DNA of 64,000 nucleotides from Davidsoniella eucalypti (lineage: Eukaryota > Ascomycota > Sordariomycetes > Microascales > Ceratocystidaceae), in the NCBI GenBank assembly GCA_004009845.1, contig RMBW01000027.1, positions 1 to 64,000 on the forward strand. The letters run 5' to 3'. Of the stretch, positions 33,157 through 45,204 are shown piece by piece. Under the pieces are notes generated by a model. That model had not been told where the DNA came from and searched no databases. It saw only the letters and a list, made by a program, of their open reading frames with translations. Every line of letters starts with the position of its first letter. Within the stretch, counting starts at the first letter, position 1. Position numbers and translations under genes: made by a program.

Positions 33157-36096
33157 ATGCAGGCAAATTCCCGGCTGGCCCATGGGCGCCTGACTGGGCT
33201 TCATGCCACGCCTTTAGGCCATCGTGGGTGCCAACAAGTCTCTGGCCGGCTCTCATCATCTCTCCTTCATGCACGACTCTACGCTTCACAAGGTGCTCCC
33301 AGAAAGAACCTGCTGGACTTGGCCGCCATAGATGCCAAATGGCGCAGGATATGGGGCCAGAATGTCCCCAGCGGACCACAGCCATCTGGGCCGTCCAAGG
33401 GCTCGCAGTTTGTGCTGCCCATGTTCCCGTATCCATCCGGCCATCTACATCTGGGACATCTGCGGGTCTACACCATTGCTGATGTGATGTCTCGGTTCCG
33501 CTCTATGCAGGGCTATGATGTGATTCTTCCCATGGGATGGGACTCTTTCGGCCTGCCAGCTGAGAACGCGGCTCTTGCAAGAGGATCTCCGCCAGCGGGA
33601 TGGACCAAGGACAACATCAAGAGAATGAAAGAACAGCTCGAGGTCATGAACGGCTTGTGGAGCTGGGATCGGGTGAGAAACAGCGCCCTCATTGCTACCA
33701 CATATCGGTAAAGCTAACTAGCATCGCAGGAATTATCGACATGCGATCCTGAGTTCTATAAACACACTCAGAAGCTGTTTCTGATGCTTCACGAACAAGG
33801 CCTAGCTTACCAGGCTGAAGCAGAGGTCAACTATGATCCCGTCGATCAAACAGTTGTTGCTAACGAGCAAGTGGACGCCAATGGCTGCTCGTGGCGCTCT
33901 GGTGCCAAGGTCGAAAAACGCCGTCTGCGTCAATGGTTCTTCAAGATCTCTGCTTTTCGCGATGCCCTGCTTGATGACCTGGAGATATTGGCCAAGGACA
34001 ATGCTTGGCCCGAAAGGGTTCTTGCTATGCAAAAGAACTGGCTCGGCAAATCTCACGGCGCTCTTGTCAAGTTCAATGTCCTAGGCTCCCCGACTACTAG
34101 CATTGATGTTTTTACAACTCGGCCAGACACGCTTTTCGGCGTCCAGTATGTAGCTCTAGCAGCTTCACATCCTATCGTTGCTAAGCTGGCTCCGGAAAAC
34201 CCCGATCTCCAGGCCTTTATCGATAAGATTCCTGGCTTGCCTGCCGAGAGCAAGGATGGCTTTCTGCTCAAAGGCGTACGCGCCATCAACCCGCTTGCGT
34301 ATCATAGCGAAACTCCAGATGCTACCAAGACATCTCTACCTGTCTACGTTGCACCATATGTTCTCGGAGATTATGGTGAGGGCGCAGTCATGGGAGTTCC
34401 TGCCCATGATCTCCGTGATAATGCTTTCTGGAAACACCATCACAACGATATGCCTGTCAGATATGTTATTGCCCAAGCTAACGAAAAAGCCTCTGAGCTA
34501 CCAGCTACGGATCCCATAATTGAGCCTGGAGTTCTGACCGAAACTAGCGGCCAGTTTAAGGGCATGTCATCAAAAGAGGCAGGCGAGAAGATTGTCGAGC
34601 TCTTGGAAGCTGCAAAGCTAGCTAGCAAGGCTGAGAAATGGCGGCTCCGAGACTGGCTTATCAGCAGACAAAGATATTGGGGAGCTCCCATTCCCATCAT
34701 CCACTGCAAAGATTGCGGCCCAGTCGGCGTTCCAGATGAGAATCTCCCAGTCCGACTTCCCGAGGTTGACAACCATTGGGCTGCTGGCAAGCCTGGAAAC
34801 CCACTAGAAAGCGCAGCTGATTGGATCAACTGCAAATGCCCGTCGTGTGGAGGCGCTGCCAAGAGAGACTCGGACACAATGGACACGTTTGTTGACTCTA
34901 GCTGGTATTACGCCCGGTTTAGTGATGCGCATAACGCCAAGCTTCCCTTCTCGCCTGAAGCCATTAAGAAGCATTTGCCCGTGGACCTGTACATTGGTGG
35001 TATCGAACATGCCATCTTACACCTCTTGTACTCTCGGTTTATATTCAAGTTCTTATCGACTACATCACTATTCCCCGAGCCCGCCTCTGCGAATGAAACC
35101 CGTGCTGAGCCCTTCAAGCGGTTGATAACGCAAGGAATGGTCCACGGCAAAACCTACACAGACTCGGCCAATGGACGGTTCCTCAAGCCAGATGAAATCA
35201 ACCTCTCAAATCCCAATAAGCCCATGGTCTCGGGGACTGACCGTCATGCCAACGTCAGCTTTGAAAAGATGTCCAAGAGCAAATACAACGGTGTTGATCC
35301 CACCGATTTCATCGCCAAGTACGGCGCAGATGCTACGCGCACACACATGCTGTTCCAGGCGCCTGTGGCTGATGTGTTGAACTGGGACGAAACGAAGATT
35401 TCTGGCGTCACCCGCTGGTTCTCGCGTCTCCATGACCTTGTCCGGAGTATCGGTTCCGATAGTAGCCATGCAGGCCTTTCCGCTAAAGAATATCTATTGG
35501 AGAAGAGCCAGAGACTGCCATCGATGGATGCCATTGAAAAGGCAGAATGGGAGGCCGATGCTGCGCTGTGGCGACAGACCCAGTCCACTATCAAGTCTGT
35601 GACAGCCTCCTTCAACGAGGTCTATGCCCTCAACACCGTCGTTTCTGACCTCATGACTCTGACAAACACCCTTGCGGCTCCCTCTACAGAGGCCAGCTCT
35701 GCCTTTATTAGACACGAAACCCTCTCCACTCTAATACGCATGCTCGCACCACTCGCGCCAGCGCTTGCCGAAGAGTGCTGGAGTATAATTATGCCTTCCT
35801 CAGCCGGTCCTATCTTTGGCAAGGTCTTGTTTCCCGTCGCAGATGGCTCAGAAGCACTATTAGTACCGTCGACTCGGAAATGCGCTGTACAAATCAACGG
35901 CAAGCTTAGGGTTGTTGTCAATGTCCCTGTGCCCCCTAAGGACGCCAAGGGCGATGTTCTTAGAGACTACATAGTTGCCGAGATCATGAAGACAGAAGAA
36001 GGCAGGGCGAAACTAGTCGATGGGCCGTTCGATCTGACCAAGTCCAAGAAGATCATTGTTGTCAAGAACGGCGCAACTGTCAACTTTGTGCTGTAA
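33157..36096 (+). CDS. Leucyl-tRNA synthetase, mitochondrial
   Basis: Class I aminoacyl-tRNA synthetase charging mitochondrial tRNA-Leu. Exons 33157-33672 and 33730-36096 (57-bp intron, GTGAGA donor) give 960 aa. Residues 1 to about 45 form an Arg/Leu/Ser-rich presequence without acidic residues, ending ARLYASQ, which fits mitochondrial import. Landmarks are the HIGH-box region PYPSGHLHLGHLR (about 93), the editing domain with TTRPDTLFGVQY, ISRQRYWGAPIP with paired CxxC motifs (CKDC and CPSC), DSSWYYAR, and KMSKS (about residue 685). The bacterial-type layout matches yeast NAM2. Yeast NAM2 also helps splice mitochondrial group I introns; nothing here shows whether this protein does. Confidence 0.96.
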
Positions 36097-37525
36097 ATAG
36101 TAAAATTACGGAGATGAGCTTCGAGCATTCTGTAAGATACTTTGTATAATAGAAATACTAATGAAAATAACCATATTTGTTTTTTCCTGGGTGGCTTAAC
36201 CCTAAGGCATATTTCTGTCATTTCAAGTCGATGCCATATAATGATGACTCTTGATGAATTTGTATGAATTTGTATGTAATCGAGATTCTCAGACTACCAC
36301 GATTATCTTACTAGCAACTATGTAGCTCCATCTAGCTTCGTGAGGCCTCGCTATTCTGTGTTACCATACTTGGGCTATGGCTGTGACACAAGCCATGGAT
36401 CTGATAAGATCGCCAAGACAAGTAGGTACAGTATTAGACTATGGCCTAGGTAGCATATATCCCATGATTGTCGTCCCTCTATCATTATGTCAAAACCTGG
36501 TGGGTATTTCGGTCAAGAAGAAAAAGAGAAGTGATGTCTGTCTCCATCATCATATACTGGGATAATGGGCTACGGCATGCTACAGTATATATGTTGCCAT
36601 CGGTTGGTGCGAGATGTGTAGCTGTGGCATCATTTTCGAAGACATGATACCTTGTAGCCTGAGATCATATCCGGAGAATTTGCCGGAATGGACTGCCTAA
36701 CCGGCCGAAGATATGGAGATATCCCGGACGAGAGATATGTAGTTGCCGTGGTATCACGACAGCTTAATCACATTTGTCTTCTTGTCTTTTAGTCGGGTTC
36801 TAAAAGATTCTGTCATGTCGCGACTTAGCCATATATAAAGACTAGACATGAAACGAGAGGAACATCAGAGTTACGATGTCGCGTTGGTTGTACCATGAAG
36901 AAAAGAAACACGTTATCTTGTCATTCCCGCCAAAAATCCTAGTATAACACACCCTAATGTACACTGTTTGTGCCTAATAGATAAGCCTGCTTTGCTCTCC
37001 GCCTTGCCTCCTTTTTTTGTAGGTGAGGAATCGATTTGTCCCTCTAGACATCACTCTTACACAGAAAATAACATAATAGACATAACCCTCTGTCCGTCTA
37101 CTTGCCTTGTCAGTTCATAGCCCAGTTCCGGTATATCGAAGAAAAACATTAAAGGACACCCTTTTTTTTTTCTCATAGCCATAGAGGCATCGCCATGAGA
37201 AATAACGAAATGAAATAGAAGAAAAAAGAAATAGACTACATGATATAGAGTAAAACAAAGAAACAAGAAGAAATGGAGATGCATCTATGGGACCCTTTGA
37301 ATCAAGAAGAAAAGGGGCAGCAAAAAGAGATTTTTTGAGGTGGTCGTAAAGAAAACAAGAAGAAAAGAATCCCTTCTGCATGAAGAGGTCAAGAAAAAGA
37401 GAAGAGAGTGAGAGAGTCACAGAAGCATCCAGGCCAAACTTTCGACAGCCTGTGGCCGTTGGATAAACGCTCTGATAGTTGCTTACTTGTGTCGTTTCCG
37501 ATTGAAGTTAGAGGAAAAACCGAGC
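36097..37525. other. Intergenic, converging 3' ends of LeuRS and TOM40
   Basis: 1.4 kb, AT-rich, with a telobox at 36198-36205 and A/G-rich runs at 37160-37410. No gene recognised. Confidence 0.55.
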
Positions 37526-38649
37526 TTAGAATGGAACGTTGGGCATAGGGGGAGGAGTTCCTAGCTCGGCAGCAGCCTGGAGCTCCTCGGATTGAGACTC
37601 GACGGACAGACCCAGACCAATCTTGGGGGTTTGCTGTGGGGAAAATACCAGTTAGTGAAGCTGTTCTTTGTATCGAGGCTATCAACCTATCTAGTACTTA
37701 CAGTCCAGTGGTCAAACTCGGCAGCAAATGTCAAGGACACAGGAGCCTGGGTGCGCTTCTCGATCAGGCAGCCAATCTTGCCGGAGGAATCAACCTGGGC
37801 ACGGAAAGTAGCCATGCGGAAATCGTATTTCAAACCAACGGTGGTCAACCCCTCCTTCTTGAGGCCACCACCCATCATAGCGGGCGAAGGAGCTAGCGAG
37901 AGCTGCATATCGACGCCGGCTTGCACCTTTTCAGACAGACGCTTCCAGTAGGTGGCAATAAAGGCACCCTGGGCCTGGAGCTGAGCAGTAGCAGCCCAGT
38001 CCTCGGCCTTGTAGCGAGCCATGAACGAGGCAGCAGTATCGGGGCCCTGGGTCATGGAGGGGCGCTGGTAGACGGTCTCGAAACCCAGAGCCAGGTGGGG
38101 AGTGATGGACTGCAGGTAGCTACCCAGGTAGATACCAGTCAGGCCGCCGCTCAAGGGCGATGGGTTGATCATCTTGAACGCGGCGGTGAAATCGCGGCCG
38201 GTGTAGTCGTTGTCGAACTGGGCCATATTGCCGTTGGCGCTCAGCTGCACCTGAGCCTTGGAGATCAGGGCCGAGTTCCAGCGGTAGTTCATGCGCGCAC
38301 TGCAGGTGCCTTCGTTGTCGAGTTGCGACTGCATAAAGACATCGTCGGTGCCGTACAGCGTGGCAAAGGCATATGGGCTTTGACGCTCGCCCATGGCAAA
38401 CTGGTGCGACACCTGGAAGAAGGGCGAGGTGCCGACGATCTTGGTGATGTCGGCCTTGATGCCGGAGAACATGTAGCCGGACGGCAGCACATCGCGCTGA
38501 ACCTCCTTAGTCAGCAGCTCGCCGGTTCCCGGGTTGGGGAGACCCAGCTTTTGTCTGCGCTCCGAGTACGACTCCAGGGCATCGGAGACGCTCTTGGCGA
38601 AGGGGTTGGTGGCCACGAAGGAGTTGACCGAGTCGATGAATGAAGCCAT
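37526..38649 (-). CDS. TOM40: Tom40, channel of the mitochondrial outer-membrane translocase
   Basis: Beta-barrel pore through which nearly all nuclear-encoded mitochondrial precursors pass. Exons 37703/37702-38649 and 37526-37633 are joined over an intron at 37634-37701 (68 bp, GTAAGT donor), giving 351 aa; Neurospora Tom40 is 349. The N-terminus (MASFIDSVNSFVATNPF) is the start used, with a GCCATGG-type context at 38649. The body shows the alternating pattern of porin-like strands, and the end (LSLTFAAEFDHWT-like last strand, then QTPKIGLGLSVES) is reached only after splicing. The short Pro-rich tail ends PNVPF. The first, unspliced reading would stop four codons past the donor, which supports the intron. 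Confidence 0.95.
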
Positions 38650-40167
38650 GGTGTCTGTATATGGAGAGAAAGATTCCAAAGATTCGGTCGTCGAGATACG
38701 TCGAGAGCAATGCCGAGACTATGGGCTCGGATTAGCTATGAAACCCCTCCGAGAAACGCTGCCAAATAAAGCCGGCTGTGAAGGCGAGGCCGGGGTTCGG
38801 TTGATGACAAAAAAGCCGAGAAAAAGATGGAATAATGTAGCACACAGTGAAAAAAAGACTGAATATTAAGAGCACAAGCAATAAAAGAAGGTCAGTCGGT
38901 CTCCCAGCAATTGCAACTTGGAATCATTCAATCAATCACGTGGATGGCTCAAAGACGGTGACGAGCGTGCGAAAAGAAAAGAAAACAAAGATGAGTATCG
39001 ACGTCGTTGGTCAAATTGCAGAGCAAGGCTCCAAAAAAAACTATAAAAATTCCTCGTGAAAATGAGAGGCTTCAATTTTTTGGTGGTTTTCGGCCGTTGA
39101 ACTTGCTAAGGAAAAAAAAAATAGCAGAAAAAAAGCGGGCTTGCGATAGTAAAATTTCGTTCCATGGCTTCGTCGGCCGCTATAAAATGCCAGAAAACCG
39201 CCTAAAGAGACTCCTGGGACGGCCTGTAATCGCTTTCCTGTGGCCTGCTGTTCGTTGCTGGAATTCGTTGCGGAAAATGCGCAAACCCCACCATTGCCCC
39301 GCTGATTGGCTGGCCGTCACTTTAGCCTGCACCGATGTTTTCCCGCCGTGCTTCGGTCACGTGCATCTCCGTCATTGAGCTCGGTAGGGTTTTGAGCTGA
39401 TTATATGACGATGTTCACCATTGACTCTGACTATCTTCTGTGCATAGAATGAATATCAATATCGTGTATGCTTACATGTAATGCTCTCAGACACTCATGC
39501 TTAATTTGATCCAAACTCTCCTGCTTGCTCTTCTTCATCGTGTGGTGATCGTTACTCAGGCCGTGGGCTTCAAGCCACCAGCAAGCAAATCTTACGCTGT
39601 GCATTTGTTCGCCTGTGTCCAATAGGAAGCCTCCGCCGACCTGCCTGTTGCTTAGACCTCAACTCGTTCTTTATTCATCTTTTCATGCCATTATCAGTCC
39701 CTGCTTGTTTTCTCACTGCAGCTCACAACAGGCGAAAAGGACTCATTTCTCCCTCCCTAGTTTTACAGAACTAAAGACGTGTCGGTCCATGTTTGTCTTC
39801 TTCTTCATAGGCAAACCCTCGACGCTCAAATCCCAGCTAGACAAACGCAAACGCACTGGCTCTGTCCACTAACACAGCTTCGATTGCTGCTGATCCTTTC
39901 TTCGTCTCCAGGCAGGCAGAGGCCTGAACCGAGCTACCCCACTGCTAGGCTCTACAAATAATCAACAAATACCGCTAGGCCTGTTTGCTTGTGGTGGCAC
40001 AAACCAGGAATTGCTAAAGATCGCTGCCCAGCTATCATTTGCTACATTACTCCCGCCTATCCTGTTCACTGCAAACGCACCGTTTTGCACTTTCGTCACC
40101 TGTGATTATTTTCTTCGTCCTGCAGAGAATCCCAGCCTCTCTTGCTACTATCTACTTATCTTACGCC
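38650..40167. other. Divergent promoter region between TOM40 and PFK2
   Basis: 1.5 kb without coding signal. It contains GCTATAAAA near 39179, a CCAAT box (GATTGG) near 39303 and CACGTG near 39360, consistent with two divergent promoters. Confidence 0.55.
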
Positions 40168-42056
40168 ATGGATACGTTACTGTGCGTCTTTATATCTCGC
40201 TGGATGTCTGCCGTTGGTGGTAGAGGACACTGACATTTGCTTCCATTAGAACGGCTGAGCTGGCTCTCAACGCTCCGCGGTACCGCCGCAAGAGCTCAAC
40301 CTTTATAGACGGCATCCATGACACCCCGGACGACCAGAGCATGGCTCCGGCTCAGCTTTACAGCACCATGTCTGGTCGCTTGTTCCACTCCGGCCGGATC
40401 GCCATCGTCATGGTCGGCCTCCCTGCCCGTGGCAAGACGTATGGCTAAACCCCAAGGTTGGCTTCTTGACATAGTAATGTGCTAACCTAGCCATGTATAC
40501 AGCCACATCTGTGTCTCCATGACTCGCTACTTACAGTGGCTTGGTGTCAAGACACGAATCTTCCACCTGGGTGATTATCGTCGTGCTACCGTTGAAGGCG
40601 GGACTGTTCCAGATGATTATTTCTTCCCTAATGCCTCGCCAGCTTCGGTCATTCTTCGTCAAAAGATCCTCAAAAAGTGCCGCGAAGATATCTATAACTG
40701 GCTCAACCACGCCAACGGCCAGGTTGCAATCTATGATGCTGTGAATCCCACTAGTGCTGGAAGAAGGGCACTTGCCAAGGAGTTTGCCAAGCACGATGTT
40801 CAGACACTCTTCATCGAGTCGTTTGTCGACGACGAGGATATATTGTTTGAGAATGCCCGCAATGTCAAGATCTCGTCGCCCGATGTAAGAAGCAACTGTC
40901 TTTCCTTTATCAACCAACAGTGCCTTGCACATTACTGACTTGAACCAAATAGTTCGAGGGCATGAATCCCGATGAAGCCGCAAAGCTCTATCTCACGCGC
41001 ATCGAAGCCAAGATCCCTGGTTTTGAGATCATGGAAGAGAGCGAGCTAAACTTTGTTCGTATGATCAATGCCGGCCGCAAGTTCTTTTACAACAACGTTA
41101 GCTTCAACTATCTCTCTCACCGCATTGTCTTCTACCTCACCAATCTGCACATCAAGTCCCGCGCCACCTTCTTTGTCCGGGCCGGCCCAACTACCGAGGG
41201 TGAAGGTTACCGCGTCGATGCTGCCTTGTCAGAAGAAGGCCTCGACTATACCCGCAAGATGACAGACGAACTCCTCAAACACCGTGAGGTAGACCACCAA
41301 GAGCTTCTAAAGACAAGAACAGATGCTACCAAACGCGATCTGACTGTCTGGACTTCAACTCGTCTCCGTACCATCCAAACAGCGGATTGCCTCAAGAATC
41401 TCGGCTATAAAGTGCGTCAACGGCCTCAGATGTCACAAATCAACCCAGGTGATTGTGAGCATTTCACTGAACACGCTATCCGCCGCATGTATCCCGAAGA
41501 AGTTGGGAAGCATGAAATCGACCCCTACCACCATCGGTATCCACGTGCCGAGGTAAGTCTTTTCTTGTCTACTTGTTCCACCTAACATATCTCTCTTGGC
41601 ATTTTGCTAACTACCGAGTAGTCATACCACGATCTTGCTGTCAGACTCGAGCCCATCATTCTCGAGCTAGAACGTGAGCAAAATGATTTACTCATCATTG
41701 CCCATGAATCTGTTCTTCGCGTTCTCTATGCCTACCTGATGCATTGCTCAACCCGTGACATCCCCTCGCTTCACTTCCCCCGCGACGAGATCATCGAGAT
41801 CGTTCCCGCGGCATACCAAAACGAGGCTCGTCGAGTTCGTATCCCAGGTATTAGCGAGAATGCCATGGCGAATACTAGAGTCACGTCTCCTGTTGGTCTT
41901 CCAGTCGCACCAACACCGGAGGCTGTTAATGCCCTAATCGCAGAATGTGAGATGAGCCCAAGTGCTACTCTTCCACCAGCAACTCTTCACGGCCATATAC
42001 CGAGCGGAACGGACACGCCTACCACCATAGCTGATTCCTTCCGTGATGATGACTGA
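40168..42056 (+). CDS. 6-phosphofructo-2-kinase with a probably inactive bisphosphatase domain
   Basis: Makes fructose-2,6-bisphosphate, the activator of phosphofructokinase. Exons 40168-40181 (14 nt), 40250-40438, 40503-40884, 40953-41552 and 41622-42056 give 539 aa with unbroken frame. The first exon starts in good context (GCCATGG). The P-loop is GLPARGKT at 61-68, followed by TRYLQWLG and FHLGDYRRATVEGG. The C-terminal half is the phosphoglycerate-mutase-like phosphatase domain (TSTRLRTIQTADCL; YHDLAVRLEP; AHESVLRVLYAYL). However, the RHG motif that carries the phosphohistidine reads R-A-G at 271-273, so the catalytic His is Ala272. Yeast Pfk26 likewise lacks this His and works only as a kinase, so kinase-only activity is inferred. 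The C-terminal ~90 residues are divergent and Pro/Thr-rich. Confidence 0.92.
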
Positions 42057-42533
42057 ATGGTACCCAAGTCTTGGGAGCTTAATTTTTTTTCCAATTGTTT
42101 AGTTTGGCCATGTTTCGCGTCTTTAACTTCCATAGCATCAACGGTATCCGCTAGTCAATATAGTGTGTAGTTCATACATCAGTTGAAAAAAATGAAAGAA
42201 GGCCCATGATGTGATACTATGTTCAAAGGTCAAAAAAGAGTATGTGATAACTGCCGACTGCCGATTCCTTGCATCGTTGGTTGTTGTATGTATAGGCATG
42301 ATAAATAAAATAATAAAAGAAAAAACAACTTGATTTCGTTGTCAGGTTCTATGTTGTCATTTTATTTTGTTTTGTGTAATATGTATAATATCTAATATAA
42401 TAATGAGGGGGGGGGAAGTAGTTTGAGATAAAAACAAGAAGGAAGAAATGGATATATAAAGTCCCCTCTACGAGAAAAAAAAAGAATCGGTGAAAGAAGT
42501 TTTGAAAACAAGATACGTCACAGCTGATTCTTT
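42057..42533. other. Intergenic, converging 3' ends
   Basis: AT-rich with short A and G runs; 3' UTRs of PFK2 (+) and the mannosyltransferase (-). Nothing else seen. Confidence 0.55.
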
Positions 42534-44159
42534 TTAATCAGTACCAACGTACTTGAACCAGTTGGGACGGCAGTCTTCCTTCATGAGCCAATTGGCACCG
42601 TCGAACATCTTGCCGGCCTTGCAGCCCTTGCACTTGGGCGAGTTAGGGCAGTTGAAGAAGGGGATATGGCGGTAACCAATATCACGGAACCTAGAGATAT
42701 ATACGGTTAGTTCTTGTGTCTCCAAGATGGACGTGGTTCTACCATTGTGATGTGACAGGTTTTCTTGTTCTTACCAGTGAATACGGCTAGCATCTTCAAA
42801 TAGACCCAGCGCTACGCTATGCACGGGAGCATCACCCCAACGCTCGTAGAAGAACCCACCGGCGCGGTCGAGGTGATCAAAGTAATCTTCGTAAGCCTTG
42901 GAACGCCAAAAGTTCAAGTTTCCAATCTCAAAGTTGCTCCAGAAGTGGCAGGTAGAGTAGCCGCCGGTGGCCTGGGCGTGATCGGGGCGCTCGATGTTAT
43001 CGGTAAGCCACTTCATGGCGTTGTTCTTGTTGACATAGTCCGGGTGGTCGGCAATGAACTTGAGGGTCTCGGGCCACAGGGTCTTGATGGTCTTGGGATC
43101 GTCGTAAAGATTGATGGTGAAGCCGTAGGTCTTGTTGTGGTCCTGCATCCAGCGGAACACATCGTAGTCGACGTCGCAGAAGAAGTTGACCTTGGGCTCT
43201 ACGCGCCAGTAGAACTCCATGTCCTTCAGGGCCGGGTGACGGTAGAACATGCCCGAGTTCCAGCGGCACATTTGGTGGTACGAGATCTTAGAGGCGTACT
43301 GGACCTTCTGGGCCTCCAGGGCCTTGGCAGACTCGGAGAAGATGTTCATGTCGATCCAGGAAGGGGTCTCCCAGTGCTCCTTGGGGATAAGTTCTAGTTG
43401 ACAGGGTTAGTCCTCGATATGCTTCTACCAACCAGTCAGTGTTCTGTCGACATACCATATCTGCACTCGGCTTTGGTAGCGGCCTGGGTCTGGCGCTTGA
43501 ACTCCTCGGAAAAGGGCACCTCGTTGAAGAAGGTCCAGGGATAGTTGAATTTGTGGTTCCAGGTGCGCTCCAGCTCTCGCATGGATTGGACCATCCCGTG
43601 GACTTCTTCATTGCGGACAAGAGCCAGCAGGGTAGCGTTGATACGGTCGGTTTCGGCGGCGTCGGGGGCGTACTTGGGACCGGTGCGGTGGAGGGGACCT
43701 TCGGGTTCGTCGTAAACTGGAAGAGACATATGCATGTAAGCGAACGAGAACCATTATACATCGTATTGTGTAGTGCTGGTAATGACCAGGGAGTTAAGTG
43801 ATATGACAGAAGGCGGGAGATAAGACGTATTGTCTGGTAGAAAACGTGGTAGACAGCTTGTCAAGCCAAGCCAAGGCCAGACAAGGCAAAGCAAGCCGGA
43901 TTCGGCTGACATGAACTGGATTGCTAGAGAAATAAAGCCACTTACGGTCAAGCATGGGATCGTCGAGGTGATACTCTGCCGGGTTCAAATGGCTGTTCTT
44001 GCCGCCATTTGCAGGTTTAGCTGCTGCAGGCTGGTTTGCGGCGCCGCCCGTTCCCGTGCCAGGAATAGAGACGGTGGGCTTGAAGACGTTGAACATGATG
44101 AAGACCCAGGTCAGCATGGCGATCAGGGCCAGCACCCGGACGGGGCGTGCCAGAGCCAT
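42534..44159 (-). CDS. Alpha-1,2-mannosyltransferase, KRE2/MNT1-KTR family (GT15)
   Basis: Golgi type II membrane enzyme that adds alpha-1,2-mannose to O- and N-linked glycans of wall and secreted proteins. Exons 43946-44159, 43456-43716, 42775-43393 and 42534-42690 give 416 aa. A short cytosolic N-terminus is followed by a signal-anchor helix at about residues 8-26 (LALIAMLTWVFIMFNVF) and a Pro/Ala-rich stem. The catalytic domain shows the GT15 pattern: RINATLLALVRNEE near 100, YPWTFFNEVPFSEEF, YHQMCRWNSG, YWRVEPKVNFFCDVDYDVF, YGFTINLYDD, and FWSNFEIGNLNFWRS with GDAPVHSVA. Which KTR paralogue this is cannot be told. Confidence 0.94.
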
Positions 44160-45204
44160 GGTGGTGGTGTTGTAGGGGAGGGAGGACTTGGTTTGTGTCC
44201 TATCTTATCAGATCCGATCTCTAGTGATGCTAGAGTCGCGTGACCCGGTCGGCGGAAAGTCGATTTCAGGCAGGGCACAAGGAGAACAGAGGCCGGTAGG
44301 CTGTCAAACAGGATGTTTCTGCAGGCGATGCTCTTAGGGTAATGAGACAGACGGGAAAACAGCCGAGGGTTAGGGCAATCAGTGATGGAAGTCAGAAGTC
44401 AGCCTATGAGAGAATTAAGAAACAGATAAGAAGAAAAAAAGGAAAAAGGGAAGAAAAGGAAGAAGACAGATGGAATTAAAGCTCGGGTTGTCTTCATGGG
44501 TTGAAGCGGCGGCCAAATGGTTGGCAATATAAATGCAGCCGCAGTAAATAAAATAAAAGTTTGTCTCAAGGTCGTTTTTTTACTGCAAGTGTCCTAAACT
44601 AAGGCATGAGAGACGGAATCCAAACTAGAAGCTCTGAAAAAAAATCAGAGGAAAATACTGCCGCATAATCAGAAGCTGACGTACGCCGTCCAAGGCTAGG
44701 CGACTCCAAGCTTCCAGTGCATTTATGCAGGCCTGAATCTGGCGGTTCAGCACCTATAATCTGCGTTATAGCGCCCAAGCCTACTAGAGGCGCCACACTG
44801 TGTCTTTGCCGCTGACGTGGCATCGAACACTGTATTTTGCACTTCTACTCAGGGGGACAGTCCCTAGATAGCCCTAAATGTAAATGTAAATGTATGTAAA
44901 TGCAAATGTAATCTGTATGTACTAGAAGGGAAGCGCGACCCTATTCTTATCACTACTATTTCGGCACCTTGTTTTCTTTTTCCTTTTAGGGCGCCTACTC
45001 AATCTGGCCGCCAATGGAGGGGCTAAAACCAGCCTACTCTTTTCCCTCTTCTATAGCCGGTTATTAGCCTAGTAACAAAATAGTAAACACGCGTTGCGTT
45101 TCATTGTCACAAAGAAGCAATCAAGCTATAGTTTCTCCTGATCGTCTCTATCGCCGCCGCAATTGAATCCGCTTAGGCTCCGACGATTCTAGCTTCTAGA
45201 TGTG
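44160..45204. other. Divergent promoter region between KTR and the GCP5-like gene
   Basis: About 1 kb, no coding signal. An A/G-rich run lies near 44430-44470 and TAAATG-type repeats at about 44875-44910. Confidence 0.55.
44875..44910. repeat. TAAATG-type short tandem repeat
   Basis: Three perfect TAAATG units (44875-44892) followed by degenerate copies. Non-coding. Confidence 0.8.

Noticed and set aside
37921..38643. 240-codon plus-strand ORF over TOM40
   Set aside because: Antisense shadow of the TOM40 coding sequence with Val/Gly/Leu/His-rich composition and no domain.
38650..38679. In-frame upstream Met for TOM40 (38679)
   Set aside because: Tom40 N-termini match MASFIDS at 38649, which also has the better start context; the extra ten residues are unlike the family.
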